This document shows positions 54,518 to 62,470 of a DNA stretch of 64,000 bases, piece by piece. The translations under genes were made by a program, and so were the position numbers. The notes under the pieces were generated by a model that had not been told where the DNA came from, did no database searches, and was given only the letters and a program-made list of their open reading frames with translations. Where the stretch lies: assembly GCF_900168325.1 (NCBI RefSeq), contig NZ_FVZE01000007.1:1-64000 (forward strand), in the 5' to 3' direction. The DNA comes from Novosphingobium mathurense (lineage in GTDB: Bacteria; Pseudomonadota; Alphaproteobacteria; Sphingomonadales; Sphingomonadaceae). Within the stretch, counting starts at the first letter, position 1, and each line of letters begins with the position of its first letter.

Positions 54518-56301
54518 GCGCGGGCCTCGGGTGGCAGATAGACCGTGGGAGGTTCGACCGCGACCTGCGCCCGGGCCTTTGCCACGACGTCGTCGCCGAA
54601 GGCGGGCAGGATCTGCTGAACAATGCGGTCACGGGCATGGCCGAACTTGGCTGCCCACTCGGCCGCGCTCAAACCGGCTCGCTGATCATCGACGAAGGTG
54701 AGGAACGCGAGGATGGCGGGCAGCTTGCGCGCGGTGATGACCGCGTTGCGACAATCGAGGCAACCCCAGAACGGCGTGGGGCACGCGGTACCGGCAGATG
54801 CAAAGGGACTGGAATAGAAGTTACCGCAGTTGGCAAGCCAGACGTCCTGTTCGCCGTCGAGAAGTGCGCGCGAGACGCCTTCAACATCCGGAGCGGGGCT
54901 CGCCAACTCCCTGCGCAGCCGCTCCTCGTCCGAGGGAGGAAGTATCCTTGGACCGGTCAGCGCTTCTTCGAGGGCATCCGCCACGGCCTGCTCGTGCAGC
55001 GGTCTGAGTGCCGGAATATCGGCGTAGTGCCGTGCCGCGATCTCGGCGGTATGGCCGACGGCGAAGCGGGCCATGTGCCCTTCGGTCTTAAGGTACCACA
55101 AGGCCTTGTGCGTCTTGCGTAGCTGCGAGAGGCGCAGGAATAGCGGTCGACCGGCGTCATCGACAATGCCGTGACGCTGCGTCCAGGCGTCGATCGTCAT
55201 GCGCGGTTGGCGGATACCAGCGGTGATCTCGTTGGTCTGATAATAGACCCAGAGGTTGTCGCTGGAATTATGCACCCTGGCCTTGGCGGAGAGTGCGATG
55301 ATCCGCCGGATCAGGCCGCCCGGTGTCGATGAGCCGCCATCACGGACCCGGATGGTCTTGTGCTCGGCGCCGTGGGCGCGAAGCTTGGTATAGGCGACAT
55401 CGACGGTACCGCCCGAAGCATTGCGCAAACAATCGATGGTGAGCGACTTGCAACACTCCAGCTCGAGCCCCGTCTCCAGCGAGAGCAGAACGAGAAGCGG
55501 CACGACGTCGTGTGCAGTAAGGTAGTGGGCAGCATGGAGGCTCAGGTTGAACCTTGCGCCGCTCAGTTCGCGAATCCACCGCAGCTTATACAGGCTCTGA
55601 TATGCGGGGTCACGGTAGTGCAGCACACCGCGCGCGTCGATCGCAGCGTGGGCTTCGCGGTAAGCACCTTCTGTCTCCGGCACCTCATCGAAACGCGGCC
55701 CCGACCGCAAGCGCGCCTCGATCGCAACAAGATCGGCGCGGGCCGCATCGCGGAGTTGGCGAGCGACATACGGACTGTAGGCATCGCGTGGACGGGGGCG
55801 AACGTGGGGGTGCGAGCTGACGTAGCGCAGCCGTTCCCGCAAGCCAGGATCGACAAGCTCGGGACCATCGGCCGCAATGCGGCGAAGGACCGAGACGACC
55901 TTGGCGACATAGGTCGGCGCGTGTGTCCGCGACTTGCCCTGCGCGGCGAGCCACCTCTCGAACCCGTCGATATGGTCGGTGCGAAGGTCTGCCGGCCCGT
56001 TGATCCGGTCGCCTGTCCCGGCAAGATAGGCAAAGAAGCTCGGTAACTGCGTCACGTATGTCTTGATCGACGAACGCACCAAAATGGGGCCGCGCGGGGC
56101 AACCAGCATGAACAGGCCCCGTGCAAAGGCGAGAGCCAGGCCTCGTGGCCGCAAGCTGGTGAAATCCACGAGCAACTCGCCGCCGTATGGCGGATCGATC
56201 ATGAAGCGCAGCGTGCTGATCTGCGACCATGGATCGGCCTCGGGCGCAGTCGCGGCGGCCTCGAAACTGACCTTGCGCCCTTTGCGTGGAGCAGCGGTCA
56301 T
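54514..56301 (-). CDS. Tyrosine recombinase, second member of the trio (degenerate active site)
   Basis: A 595-residue protein from ATG 56301, which overlaps the stop of the first recombinase (ATGA). The SAM-like N-terminal domain (IKTYVTQLPSFFAYLAGTGD; FERWLAAQGKSRTHAPTYVA) and catalytic-domain fold are recognisable. Key residues are changed: LETGLELECCKSL has Glu where the first catalytic Arg should be, and LRLSQLRKTHKALWYL has Ser in place of the box II His. Tyr is kept in VGHTAEIAARHYADI. The C-terminus has Cys residues (CLDCRNAVITARK). It may be a structural rather than a cutting member. An ORF extending to 56709 is a shadow of the first gene. Confidence 0.8.
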   Translation of the reverse strand: MTAAPRKGRKVSFEAAATAPEADPWSQISTLRFMIDPPYGGELLVDFTSLRPRGLALAFARGLFMLVAPRGPILVRSSIKTYVTQLPSFFAYLAGTGDRINGPADLRTDHIDGFERWLAAQGKSRTHAPTYVAKVVSVLRRIAADGPELVDPGLRERLRYVSSHPHVRPRPRDAYSPYVARQLRDAARADLVAIEARLRSGPRFDEVPETEGAYREAHAAIDARGVLHYRDPAYQSLYKLRWIRELSGARFNLSLHAAHYLTAHDVVPLLVLLSLETGLELECCKSLTIDCLRNASGGTVDVAYTKLRAHGAEHKTIRVRDGGSSTPGGLIRRIIALSAKARVHNSSDNLWVYYQTNEITAGIRQPRMTIDAWTQRHGIVDDAGRPLFLRLSQLRKTHKALWYLKTEGHMARFAVGHTAEIAARHYADIPALRPLHEQAVADALEEALTGPRILPPSDEERLRRELASPAPDVEGVSRALLDGEQDVWLANCGNFYSSPFASAGTACPTPFWGCLDCRNAVITARKLPAILAFLTFVDDQRAGLSAAEWAAKFGHARDRIVQQILPAFGDDVVAKARAQVAVEPPTVYLPPEARA

Positions 56302-57689
56302 GATGGAAGATAGTCCGGTACGAGTGCCAACAGCTCTTCGACCGCCGCATCGACGGTATCGGCACGCGTGGCGAGGTGATCGAGATAGATCGAGGTCGTG
56401 GCGAGGCTTGAATGGCCAAGCAATCGCTGAACCTGTTGAAGCGGATCGCCGACCAACTGGCGATACCCTTCCATGGCACCCACCGGTGCCGCCGCCTCGG
56501 CAAGGCGGCGCTGGATCAGCATCGCCAGCATGTGGACCGCAAAGGAATGCCTGAGTTGATGGGGGCTGACCCGGACCGGGATGCCGGCATCCGTGCAACG
56601 GCGGCTCGCCCGCGCGAAGATCGCTTCCCACGAGTTGGGGAGCACCGGATGCCCGACCTCGGTCAGCCAGAGCACCGCCGCTTCGCCAGGCGTTCCATCG
56701 TCGGCGCAAATTACAAGCCTTGCGCGTTCATCCGGTGTGACGACCTCCATATCCATCGTGCCACCGCCAACCAGCTGCAATGCGCGCAGCCTGAATGAGG
56801 GGCGGTGTATGAAGATCGGGCGGTCAATGGCTTCCCAGCCACGGCGCCTTGCGAACTTGGCGACGGCTGCGGCTCGCTCCACGGCGATATAGGCGTCAAA
56901 CATCGGCAACAAACGGCGCGGCAGCAATATGCCACGCCCCCTATCCCCCTTGGTAAGTGCCGCCGGAAGTTCGACCCGCCGCTGCCGTTCCGCCCGGGCG
57001 CCGCCAACCGGAATCTCGGCAGTGAGCAGGTGAGATGCCTCTTCCAGGCGCAGGCCAGTGGTGACCAACAGATCGGCGAACAGCGCGTTGCGCGCGCCAT
57101 TGCGGTCACGTGCTCCAGGACGCTCTGTTCCCTCTACGGTCAGGCCGCGCAGGCCAACCTCGCGAAAGGCGTGGTAATCGGTGAGATCGATGAAGCGGAC
57201 ATCTGACCGACGGGCCGCGCGTTCATAGGCGTCGTTGCGGCCCGTGACGGCCGCTCGACGCCCTCCGTGCGAACTTCGCCAGACCTGACGGTGGGTAAAT
57301 GGGGTGCGCTCGATCAGGCCCTCCCGCTCGGCCCATCGATAAAGCTTGTCGAGCGAGGCAATCGCCCGGTTCCACGTCGACGTCGAAACCCGGAACTCAG
57401 CGTCACTACGCCGACGTGCCCGATGATAAGCACTGACATCATCGGTATCGGCTTGCCAGACAGACTTGCCACAGACTGAGGCGAGGAAGCGAACCCAGAC
57501 CAGGACATCATAGCCGTGGGCGCGTAGCGAATGGCGAGACCGCGCCCCGCTCAACGGCAGATCAAGAAAGTAGCGGTCGAGGTCTGGATCGTAGATCTCT
57601 CCACCTCGCAGGATCACCGGGACGTAGGAATCCAAGCCATCCGCCGCCCGGCGTTCATGAATGACGATCGACGTGTCTGAAGTATCCAC
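56298..57689 (-). CDS. Tyrosine recombinase, first member of the trio
   Basis: A 463-residue tyrosine recombinase with a complete catalytic set: TTGLRLEEASHLL (Arg), VSPHQLRHSFAVHML (HxLRH), and LLGHSSLATTSIYLDHL (GH...Tyr). The N-terminal core-binding domain includes SLRAHGYDVLVWVRFLASVC. The start is GTG 57689; a long perfect dyad lies 70 nt upstream. It is the leading gene of three that overlap by ATGA at each junction, the hallmark of RIT/Tn554-like elements, and probably supplies the main strand-cutting activity. Confidence 0.9.
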   Translation of the reverse strand: MDTSDTSIVIHERRAADGLDSYVPVILRGGEIYDPDLDRYFLDLPLSGARSRHSLRAHGYDVLVWVRFLASVCGKSVWQADTDDVSAYHRARRRSDAEFRVSTSTWNRAIASLDKLYRWAEREGLIERTPFTHRQVWRSSHGGRRAAVTGRNDAYERAARRSDVRFIDLTDYHAFREVGLRGLTVEGTERPGARDRNGARNALFADLLVTTGLRLEEASHLLTAEIPVGGARAERQRRVELPAALTKGDRGRGILLPRRLLPMFDAYIAVERAAAVAKFARRRGWEAIDRPIFIHRPSFRLRALQLVGGGTMDMEVVTPDERARLVICADDGTPGEAAVLWLTEVGHPVLPNSWEAIFARASRRCTDAGIPVRVSPHQLRHSFAVHMLAMLIQRRLAEAAAPVGAMEGYRQLVGDPLQQVQRLLGHSSLATTSIYLDHLATRADTVDAAVEELLALVPDYLPS

Positions 57690-57731
57690 AGCTTGCCAGT
57701 CCCTCCCCCGGACCCCCTCCCGACTCCAGAT

Positions 57732-57746
57732 CGCGCACGTTGCGCG
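57732..57746. promoter_or_regulatory. Palindrome upstream of the recombinase trio
   Basis: CGCGCA-CGT-TGCGCG, perfect, between the trio start and the long dyad at 57760. Possible recombinase or repressor site. Confidence 0.4.
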
Positions 57747-57759
57747 GCTGCGGGACGGT

Positions 57760-57816
57760 GGCCATCAGGCCGGACTACGCCAGCTTATGGATAGCGCTTC
57801 ATCCGGCCTGATGGCC
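57760..57816. repeat. 15-bp perfect inverted repeat near the right end of the element
   Basis: GGCCATCAGGCCGGA (57760-57774) and its exact reverse complement (57802-57816) are separated by 27 bases. They lie between the first recombinase gene and the right terminal repeat, a suitable place for recombinase binding or for control of the trio promoter. Confidence 0.65.
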
Positions 57817-57868
57817 CCCTGCGTTGTGCCAAGAACATACCGTTCGATGGTGCGTCAGGCACGGTGCA

Positions 57869-57881
57869 GACTGTCCAGATA
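57869..57881 (-). repeat. Right terminal inverted repeat of the 12.66-kb element
   Basis: Read inward: TATCTGGACAGTC, matching the left end at 11 of 13 positions, with CC and CTGAC matches further in. The ardC codons GTC GCG end two bases outside it. Confidence 0.75.
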
Positions 57882-57882
57882 A

Positions 57883-58575
57883 CGCGACGATTTCTTCGAA
57901 TGCATAGGCGTCGTCCCCGAAGCGTTTGCCGAACTGGCGATTGAGCCGCTTGGCCGACCCTGTGGCGTGGCCGAGTTCGTGACAGCGGGTCGAGAAGTAA
58001 GCCTCGATCGAGTGGAACGCCAGGGGCGGCGGGAGGGTCACCGTGTCGGTGCCCGGCGAGTAATGCGCGCTGTCGCCGCCGTGGACGACACGGATTGGGA
58101 TCGCCTCGAGGAAGGCCTGCACCCCGGCCGAGAGCGCGCCGATCGCCTTGGGATCGGGCGGCTCGGGGTAGTAGTGCGCCGGCAGCCCCTCGATCTGCGA
58201 GGCGTTGAAGACGTGGTTCCACTTCATGAACCGGATCGTCTTCTCGGTCGTTTCACCGGTCTCGCGATCGGTGTCGGTCTTGCGCGCAGAGCTGTAGAAC
58301 ACGCTGAACGAGCCGCTCTCGCCCTTGCGGACATGGGCGCCGAGTTCGAGCGCCTGGCGGAAGGTCATCCAGTAGGGGCTGACGTAGCCCCGGCTCTCGG
58401 CGACCGCCCAGAGGAAGAAGGTGTTGATCCCCGAATAGGGTACACCGTTGTGGCGCAGCGGCCGCGTGCTGGTCGAGGTCCAGGGCTTGAGCCACGGGGC
58501 GGTGCCGGCGGCGATTTTTTCGAGAATCAGGTCGGTGATGACCTGCGCGACGTCGGGTTTGGGATGACGGGTCAT
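57883..58575 (-). pseudogene. ardC: 5' part of the split ardC gene
   Basis: The frame encodes about 230 residues of an ArdC-type anti-restriction protein: DVAQVITDLILEKIAAGTAP, WLKPWTSTSTRPLRHNGVPY, then SIEAYFSTRCHELGHATGSA with the HELGH metal site. It ends in AYAFEEIVA at the element boundary. Beyond that the frame runs into the inverted repeat and picks up a foreign tail (LSGQSAPCLTHHRT). The missing C-terminus is at 44998-45222. The start overlaps the stop of the GHKL gene by ATGA. A truncated product with the metal site but no C-terminal domain may still be made. Confidence 0.88.
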
Positions 58576-60236
58576 TGGGCCGGGCCCTCCGGGGCAGGAT
58601 CGAGGGAGAGGTTGGAGGCGGCGCTCGACCAGGAGAGGCGCAGCGTGCTACCGTGCGGGATGCGCCAGGCGACCCGGTCGGCGAAGGCCATGCGGATGCC
58701 GGCAAGAATTGCCGCGTCCTCGCCTTCGAGAATGGCGTGGGCGCGCACCGCCGCGTCGTGGCGGAAGCGGGTCTCCTGGGTGTCGTAGCTGTCCGCATCG
58801 GAATCGTCGGAAGGGCTGAACACCGCATCGATGATGAGGTGGGTGAGATCATCGGGGCAAAGCGCACTGCTCCGGGTCAGTGCAATGCGCGCACAGTCGG
58901 GATCACCCCAGGAGTCGACATCTTCCAGAATCGCAAAGTCGGTCTCGAGATCGAGCCGCCGGTCGTGCTGATCGGTGAGTTCGAGCGTGATCGCGTCGGG
59001 GCGCAGGGTAACGGCACCTTCTTCATCGGTGGGCATTCCGCCGTCGAAGGTGAAGCGCTCACCGGTGCGCACGAAGGCCGGGAGGGCGTCGTACCAGGGA
59101 TAACCGATGAAATTGGTGATCGGCTCGTAGAAGGCGCGCGGCTCGGGGCCGCCGAGGCGGTGCATCTCGCCGCCGTTCGAGCGCCGCAAGGCGCGGCCGA
59201 AAGTGACGGCATCGAAGGAATCAGTGTCATCGTAGATCGCTGCGCCCGGTTCGAGGTCGGCAAAGCGCGGCACCTCGCGGTAGCTGTCGCGGGCGAGCGT
59301 CGGGTACCACAGCGGCAATTGCCGCGCCGCCTGCGGGAAGTCGTCGTGATACAAGCTTGCTTCGAGCCAGTTCTCGAAGCTCAGGCGGTGGAACGGCTCC
59401 TCGCGGATGGCCGAAAAGATCGCCTCGCGGCAGAGCGCCACGAGCCGGTCGAGCGCGACGTTGCGGTAGATTTCCTTGCGGGCGGGCAGCACCAGGACGA
59501 GATCGGGTGCGTCGATCACGTCGACCTGCACGGACCACTGGGTGTGGTGGACTTCCTTCACGACCGGGAAGGCGTGTTTCAGCGTGACCCCGTGGAAATT
59601 GAGCGTCGCGATGTGGGGCGAGTGCCGGTCGCGGAACACGCCGATGCGGAAGCCGTCCCGCTCGATGACCTTGTGCGCATCGGCGAGGAAATCGGCGCGG
59701 GCGAGGTCCTTGCCGTTGTAGCTGACCGGGACGGCCAAGAACCGTGCCGCCGCCTCGACGCAGCGTTCGAGCTTGCCATCGGGCTGCGGACCGAACCGGA
59801 AGGCGATTGTCGTGCCGTGCGCTCCATCCCACGGGAGCACATCGATGTCGGCCTCGCCGGTCCAGGCATCGCCCGTGATCGCGAGCGAGAACGCGCCGTC
59901 AGCGCTCCGCGAACTGACCACGGTGTCGAGGCCCGCGAGGCTGAAGAAGCCCATGCCTGCCGGATCCTCGCGGGTACGGCATTCGTCGGACCAGTCGGAT
60001 TGGCCCAGCGATAGGAGGTCGACCGGGTCGGCGATCCCGGCGCCGTCATCGCTCACCGTGATGAGGCAGGCATCGCCCATGTGCTCGGCGGTGACCGTGA
60101 TGCTCGTTGCTCCCGCACGGCGGGCATTTTGGAAGAGCTCGTTGAAGATGTCGTCGAGGGTCCCGTTGAATATCCGGGTAACCTTCGAGATCGCGTGCGG
60201 AGAGACCCGGGCGCGCAGCTTGGTGATCATGGTCAT
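58572..60236 (-). CDS. GHKL-type (HSP90-like) ATPase of unknown role
   Basis: A 554-residue protein with an N-terminal GHKL ATP-binding fold: DDIFNELFQNARRAGATSI (N box with the Asn that holds Mg), LITVSDDGAGIADPVDLLSL (G1 box DxGxG), and GMGFFSLAGLDTVVSSRSAD (G2 region). The rest has the beta/alpha transducer-like features of MutL/HSP90 relatives but no known C-terminal domain. ATG 60236 has AGGAA upstream. It sits between parB and ardC in one operon, separated from parB by a long perfect hairpin. Possible roles: chaperone-like or DNA-remodelling ATPase in element maintenance or anti-defence. Unproven. Confidence 0.8.
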   Translation of the reverse strand: MTMITKLRARVSPHAISKVTRIFNGTLDDIFNELFQNARRAGATSITVTAEHMGDACLITVSDDGAGIADPVDLLSLGQSDWSDECRTREDPAGMGFFSLAGLDTVVSSRSADGAFSLAITGDAWTGEADIDVLPWDGAHGTTIAFRFGPQPDGKLERCVEAAARFLAVPVSYNGKDLARADFLADAHKVIERDGFRIGVFRDRHSPHIATLNFHGVTLKHAFPVVKEVHHTQWSVQVDVIDAPDLVLVLPARKEIYRNVALDRLVALCREAIFSAIREEPFHRLSFENWLEASLYHDDFPQAARQLPLWYPTLARDSYREVPRFADLEPGAAIYDDTDSFDAVTFGRALRRSNGGEMHRLGGPEPRAFYEPITNFIGYPWYDALPAFVRTGERFTFDGGMPTDEEGAVTLRPDAITLELTDQHDRRLDLETDFAILEDVDSWGDPDCARIALTRSSALCPDDLTHLIIDAVFSPSDDSDADSYDTQETRFRHDAAVRAHAILEGEDAAILAGIRMAFADRVAWRIPHGSTLRLSWSSAASNLSLDPAPEGPAQ

Positions 60237-60254
60237 GGGGTGGTTCCTGGATGG

Positions 60255-60303
60255 GCCGGCACGCTGCCGCAGGGCGCAAGGGATGCGCGGGCAGCGTGCC
60301 GGC
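60255..60303 (-). terminator. 14-bp perfect hairpin between parB and the GHKL gene
   Basis: GCCGGCACGCTGCC (60255-60268) pairs perfectly with 60290-60303 around a 21-nt loop, starting 10 nt after the parB stop. There is no T run; attenuation or mRNA stabilisation is likely. Confidence 0.6.
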
Positions 60304-60312
60304 AAGGCTGGG

Positions 60313-62367
60313 TCAGGCGTCGACGGTCTCATCGGCCTCAGCGTCCTGCTCTTCGGCAGGTTCGAGGTCGCCCGCATCGCTCTCGGGTTCGTGCTCGACC
60401 GGCGCTTCGTCATCGGGCTCGCTCGCAGCGAGCACCCGGAACCGCATGGCTTCGGGCACCCACGCGAGGGCAGCTTCCTTCACTTCGGGGGCGACGATGG
60501 TCTCGCCAGCGAACAGCTTCTCGCAGGAGGCCGAGAGATCGCCCTTCTTCGAGCCCATGAAACTCGCCGCCATGGTTGGTCCGCCGACTTCGCTGACATG
60601 GGCGAGCAGCGCCTGCTTGCTGACGCGGTCGAAGTAGTTGGCCGAGGTCGGCCGCCAGTGGCTGGCGACGTTGATCCCCATCAGGGCGGCGAGATGGTCG
60701 TGAAGGTCGATCGGCTCAGGGCCGGACTGCCCTGCCTTCTTGTCGATCCCCATGCTGGCCTCCAGCGTCTTTGCCATGCACCAGGCGAGCCAGCTTGCCT
60801 TGGCATCGTCGTCGAGCGCGCTGAACGCCGAGAACCGGTCGACCGTGCGGCGATGTTCGGTCCACGACAGGTCGAGCGTCTCGCGCATGTCGGCCATCAG
60901 CGTGTGGGCAGGGCTTTCGGGGTAATCGGCGAGGTAGAGCGAGGGCGACGGCGCGCGGAGCGTCGTACCCAAGGCCTGCGCACTATAGAGTGCGCGGGAG
61001 TCGGCGATGGCAAAGATCAGGTAGTCGAGCGCGATCGCCGGGTTCGAGGCGAGGTTGATGGCGAGAATATCGCGGCGCTGGACGGCGAGTTCCTCGACCA
61101 GCTTCTGCGACAGTGGCTTGGGCGCGGACGAGGCGCTACCGCCCTCCCCTGCGGTTCCGCTGGCACCCTCGGCGGCGTCGGCCCCACGCGCCTTGCGCCG
61201 TTCGAGCGGCTTGTCGCTATAAAGGCCGCTGGCAACCGTGGGCTGGCCGTCGGCGCCGATGATCACGAAGCAGCCGACATTGGCCTTCATCTCCTCCGGG
61301 ATCACCGGGGGCTTGTCGTGGAGCGCATCATAGGCGCTGCTCGCGGCATCCCAGCGCTCCTGAAACGCGGCAGCGGCAGCCTCGTCGTCTTCGTCGAGGG
61401 TTTCGCTTTCGGCTTCGAGCGCCGAGATCGTCTCGAGCAGCTTGTCAGCCTCGACCTGTTCCTCGTCGGTGAGCGGCGCCGGTTCGAGATGGACCTGGTG
61501 GAGATCTTCGGTCGCGTTGTAGGTGACGCGCGTCTCGAGGATCGGACGCACCCAGGCGTAACCGGAGGTTTCGGCGACCTCGGCCGCAAAGGCCTGGAGC
61601 TTCTCGCCAGCAATACGCTGGGCGATCTCGGCATCGATCCAGGTCTCGCCGCCGTCCTCGGTGAAGAGATCGCGCTCGATCTTGCCGCCGGCGGCGAGGT
61701 ATTCGGCTTCGCTCGCCAGCTTGGCCATCGGCGAGGATGAGCGGATCGCGCTGTGCGTGACCATGCGGCGGATCGAATCCGGATTGTTGCCCTGCCAGGA
61801 GTTCGACAGCTCGTTCCAGACCATCATCTGGCGGTCGTGATTGGGCGTCGTCGCGTAGGCCTTGGCGACGTCGAGGGTGATCTTGCCCTCCTCGAGCGCG
61901 GCGAAGATCGGATCAGCGAGGTCGGCAAGCCGCAGGCGGCCTTCGATGAACCGGCGGGTGCGGCCGAACCGCTTGGCGATCGCGTCGAGGTCGCTGCCCT
62001 CGTTTACGAAGTGCTTGTACGCACGGATTTCATCGGTCGGCGTCATGTCGAGCCGGATGACATTCTCGATCAGCGAGAGTTCGGACTGCTCGGCGGCATC
62101 GATGTCGAGCACCCGGCAGGCGACGGGGTGGTCCTTGGGGAGCTTGCCGGCGGTCAGAAGAAAGTTGAGGGCGCGCAGGCGGCGGCCGCCTGCGGTCACG
62201 TCGAACATGCCCCGCTTCTTGGCGGGCACGACGATCAGGTTCTGAAGGAGGCCCTTGGCCTCGATATTGGCGGCGAGTTCCTCTATGAAGAGGTTGCTGT
62301 CGTTTTTGCGGACGTTGGCTTCGGACAGGCGTAGCTTGCCGAGCGGGATCAACTCGATGTCGTTCAT
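60313..62367 (-). CDS. parB: ParB/RepB/Spo0J-family partition protein (large plasmid type)
   Basis: A 684-residue ParB-family protein. The N-terminal ParB/Srx domain has MNDIELIPLGKLRLSEANVR, then GLLQNLIVVPAKKRGMFDVT and AGGRRLRAL. LSLIENVIRLDMTPTDEIRA is the conserved ENxxR box, and AIAKRFGRTRRFIEGRLRLA the helix-turn-helix. The long C-terminal half with acidic Ala/Glu stretches is typical of plasmid and integrative-element ParB-like proteins, not chromosomal ParB. No parA is adjacent, so the protein may act in gene control or with a distant ParA. ATG 62367 has AGGAG upstream. Confidence 0.9.
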   Translation of the reverse strand: MNDIELIPLGKLRLSEANVRKNDSNLFIEELAANIEAKGLLQNLIVVPAKKRGMFDVTAGGRRLRALNFLLTAGKLPKDHPVACRVLDIDAAEQSELSLIENVIRLDMTPTDEIRAYKHFVNEGSDLDAIAKRFGRTRRFIEGRLRLADLADPIFAALEEGKITLDVAKAYATTPNHDRQMMVWNELSNSWQGNNPDSIRRMVTHSAIRSSSPMAKLASEAEYLAAGGKIERDLFTEDGGETWIDAEIAQRIAGEKLQAFAAEVAETSGYAWVRPILETRVTYNATEDLHQVHLEPAPLTDEEQVEADKLLETISALEAESETLDEDDEAAAAAFQERWDAASSAYDALHDKPPVIPEEMKANVGCFVIIGADGQPTVASGLYSDKPLERRKARGADAAEGASGTAGEGGSASSAPKPLSQKLVEELAVQRRDILAINLASNPAIALDYLIFAIADSRALYSAQALGTTLRAPSPSLYLADYPESPAHTLMADMRETLDLSWTEHRRTVDRFSAFSALDDDAKASWLAWCMAKTLEASMGIDKKAGQSGPEPIDLHDHLAALMGINVASHWRPTSANYFDRVSKQALLAHVSEVGGPTMAASFMGSKKGDLSASCEKLFAGETIVAPEVKEAALAWVPEAMRFRVLAASEPDDEAPVEHEPESDAGDLEPAEEQDAEADETVDA

Positions 62368-62421
62368 TGGGGTGCTCCTGAAAGCCGGATTTGGCCGAGC
62401 CCTTCGGCTCACCCCTTCCAG

Positions 62422-62433
62422 CCCCCCTCCCCT
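62422..62433 (-). promoter_or_regulatory. G-rich upstream motif (copy 6)
   Basis: AGGGGAGGGGGG on the - strand, 54 nt upstream of parB. Confidence 0.5.
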
Positions 62434-62470
62434 CACGGCTTCAGGATTCCCCGAACTCTCAGGCGCGATG

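Larger units (their letters stand above)
45224..57881 (-). mobile_element. Recombinase-trio transposon carrying ardC and an efflux operon
   Basis: A 12,658-bp segment bounded by imperfect 13-bp inverted repeats that interrupts an ardC gene. Flanking six-base sequences GTCGCG and GTAGCC (coding strand) are related, and rejoining the flanks restores one ardC frame (EEIVA + SLCQATLC). Contents: a second, intact ardC at the left end; EmrB, EmrA and TolC-like genes with a thioesterase and hydrolase; a marR gene; and three overlapping tyrosine-recombinase genes at the right end. The trio arrangement recalls RIT (recombinase-in-trio) and Tn554-like elements. Whether all cargo moved in one event is inference. 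Confidence 0.7.

Noticed and set aside
57704..57722. Further copy of the G-rich motif before the recombinase trio
   Set aside because: The tract is interrupted and lies only about 15 nt from the start codon, so the spacing does not match.
45217..57888. Perfect six-base target-site duplication around the element
   Set aside because: The flanks GTCGCG and GTAGCC match at only four of six bases, so a true duplication is not claimed; a recombinase core sequence is an alternative.
58575..61740. Long + strand frames opposite the GHKL and parB genes
   Set aside because: Shadows of real genes; compositionally biased and without motifs.
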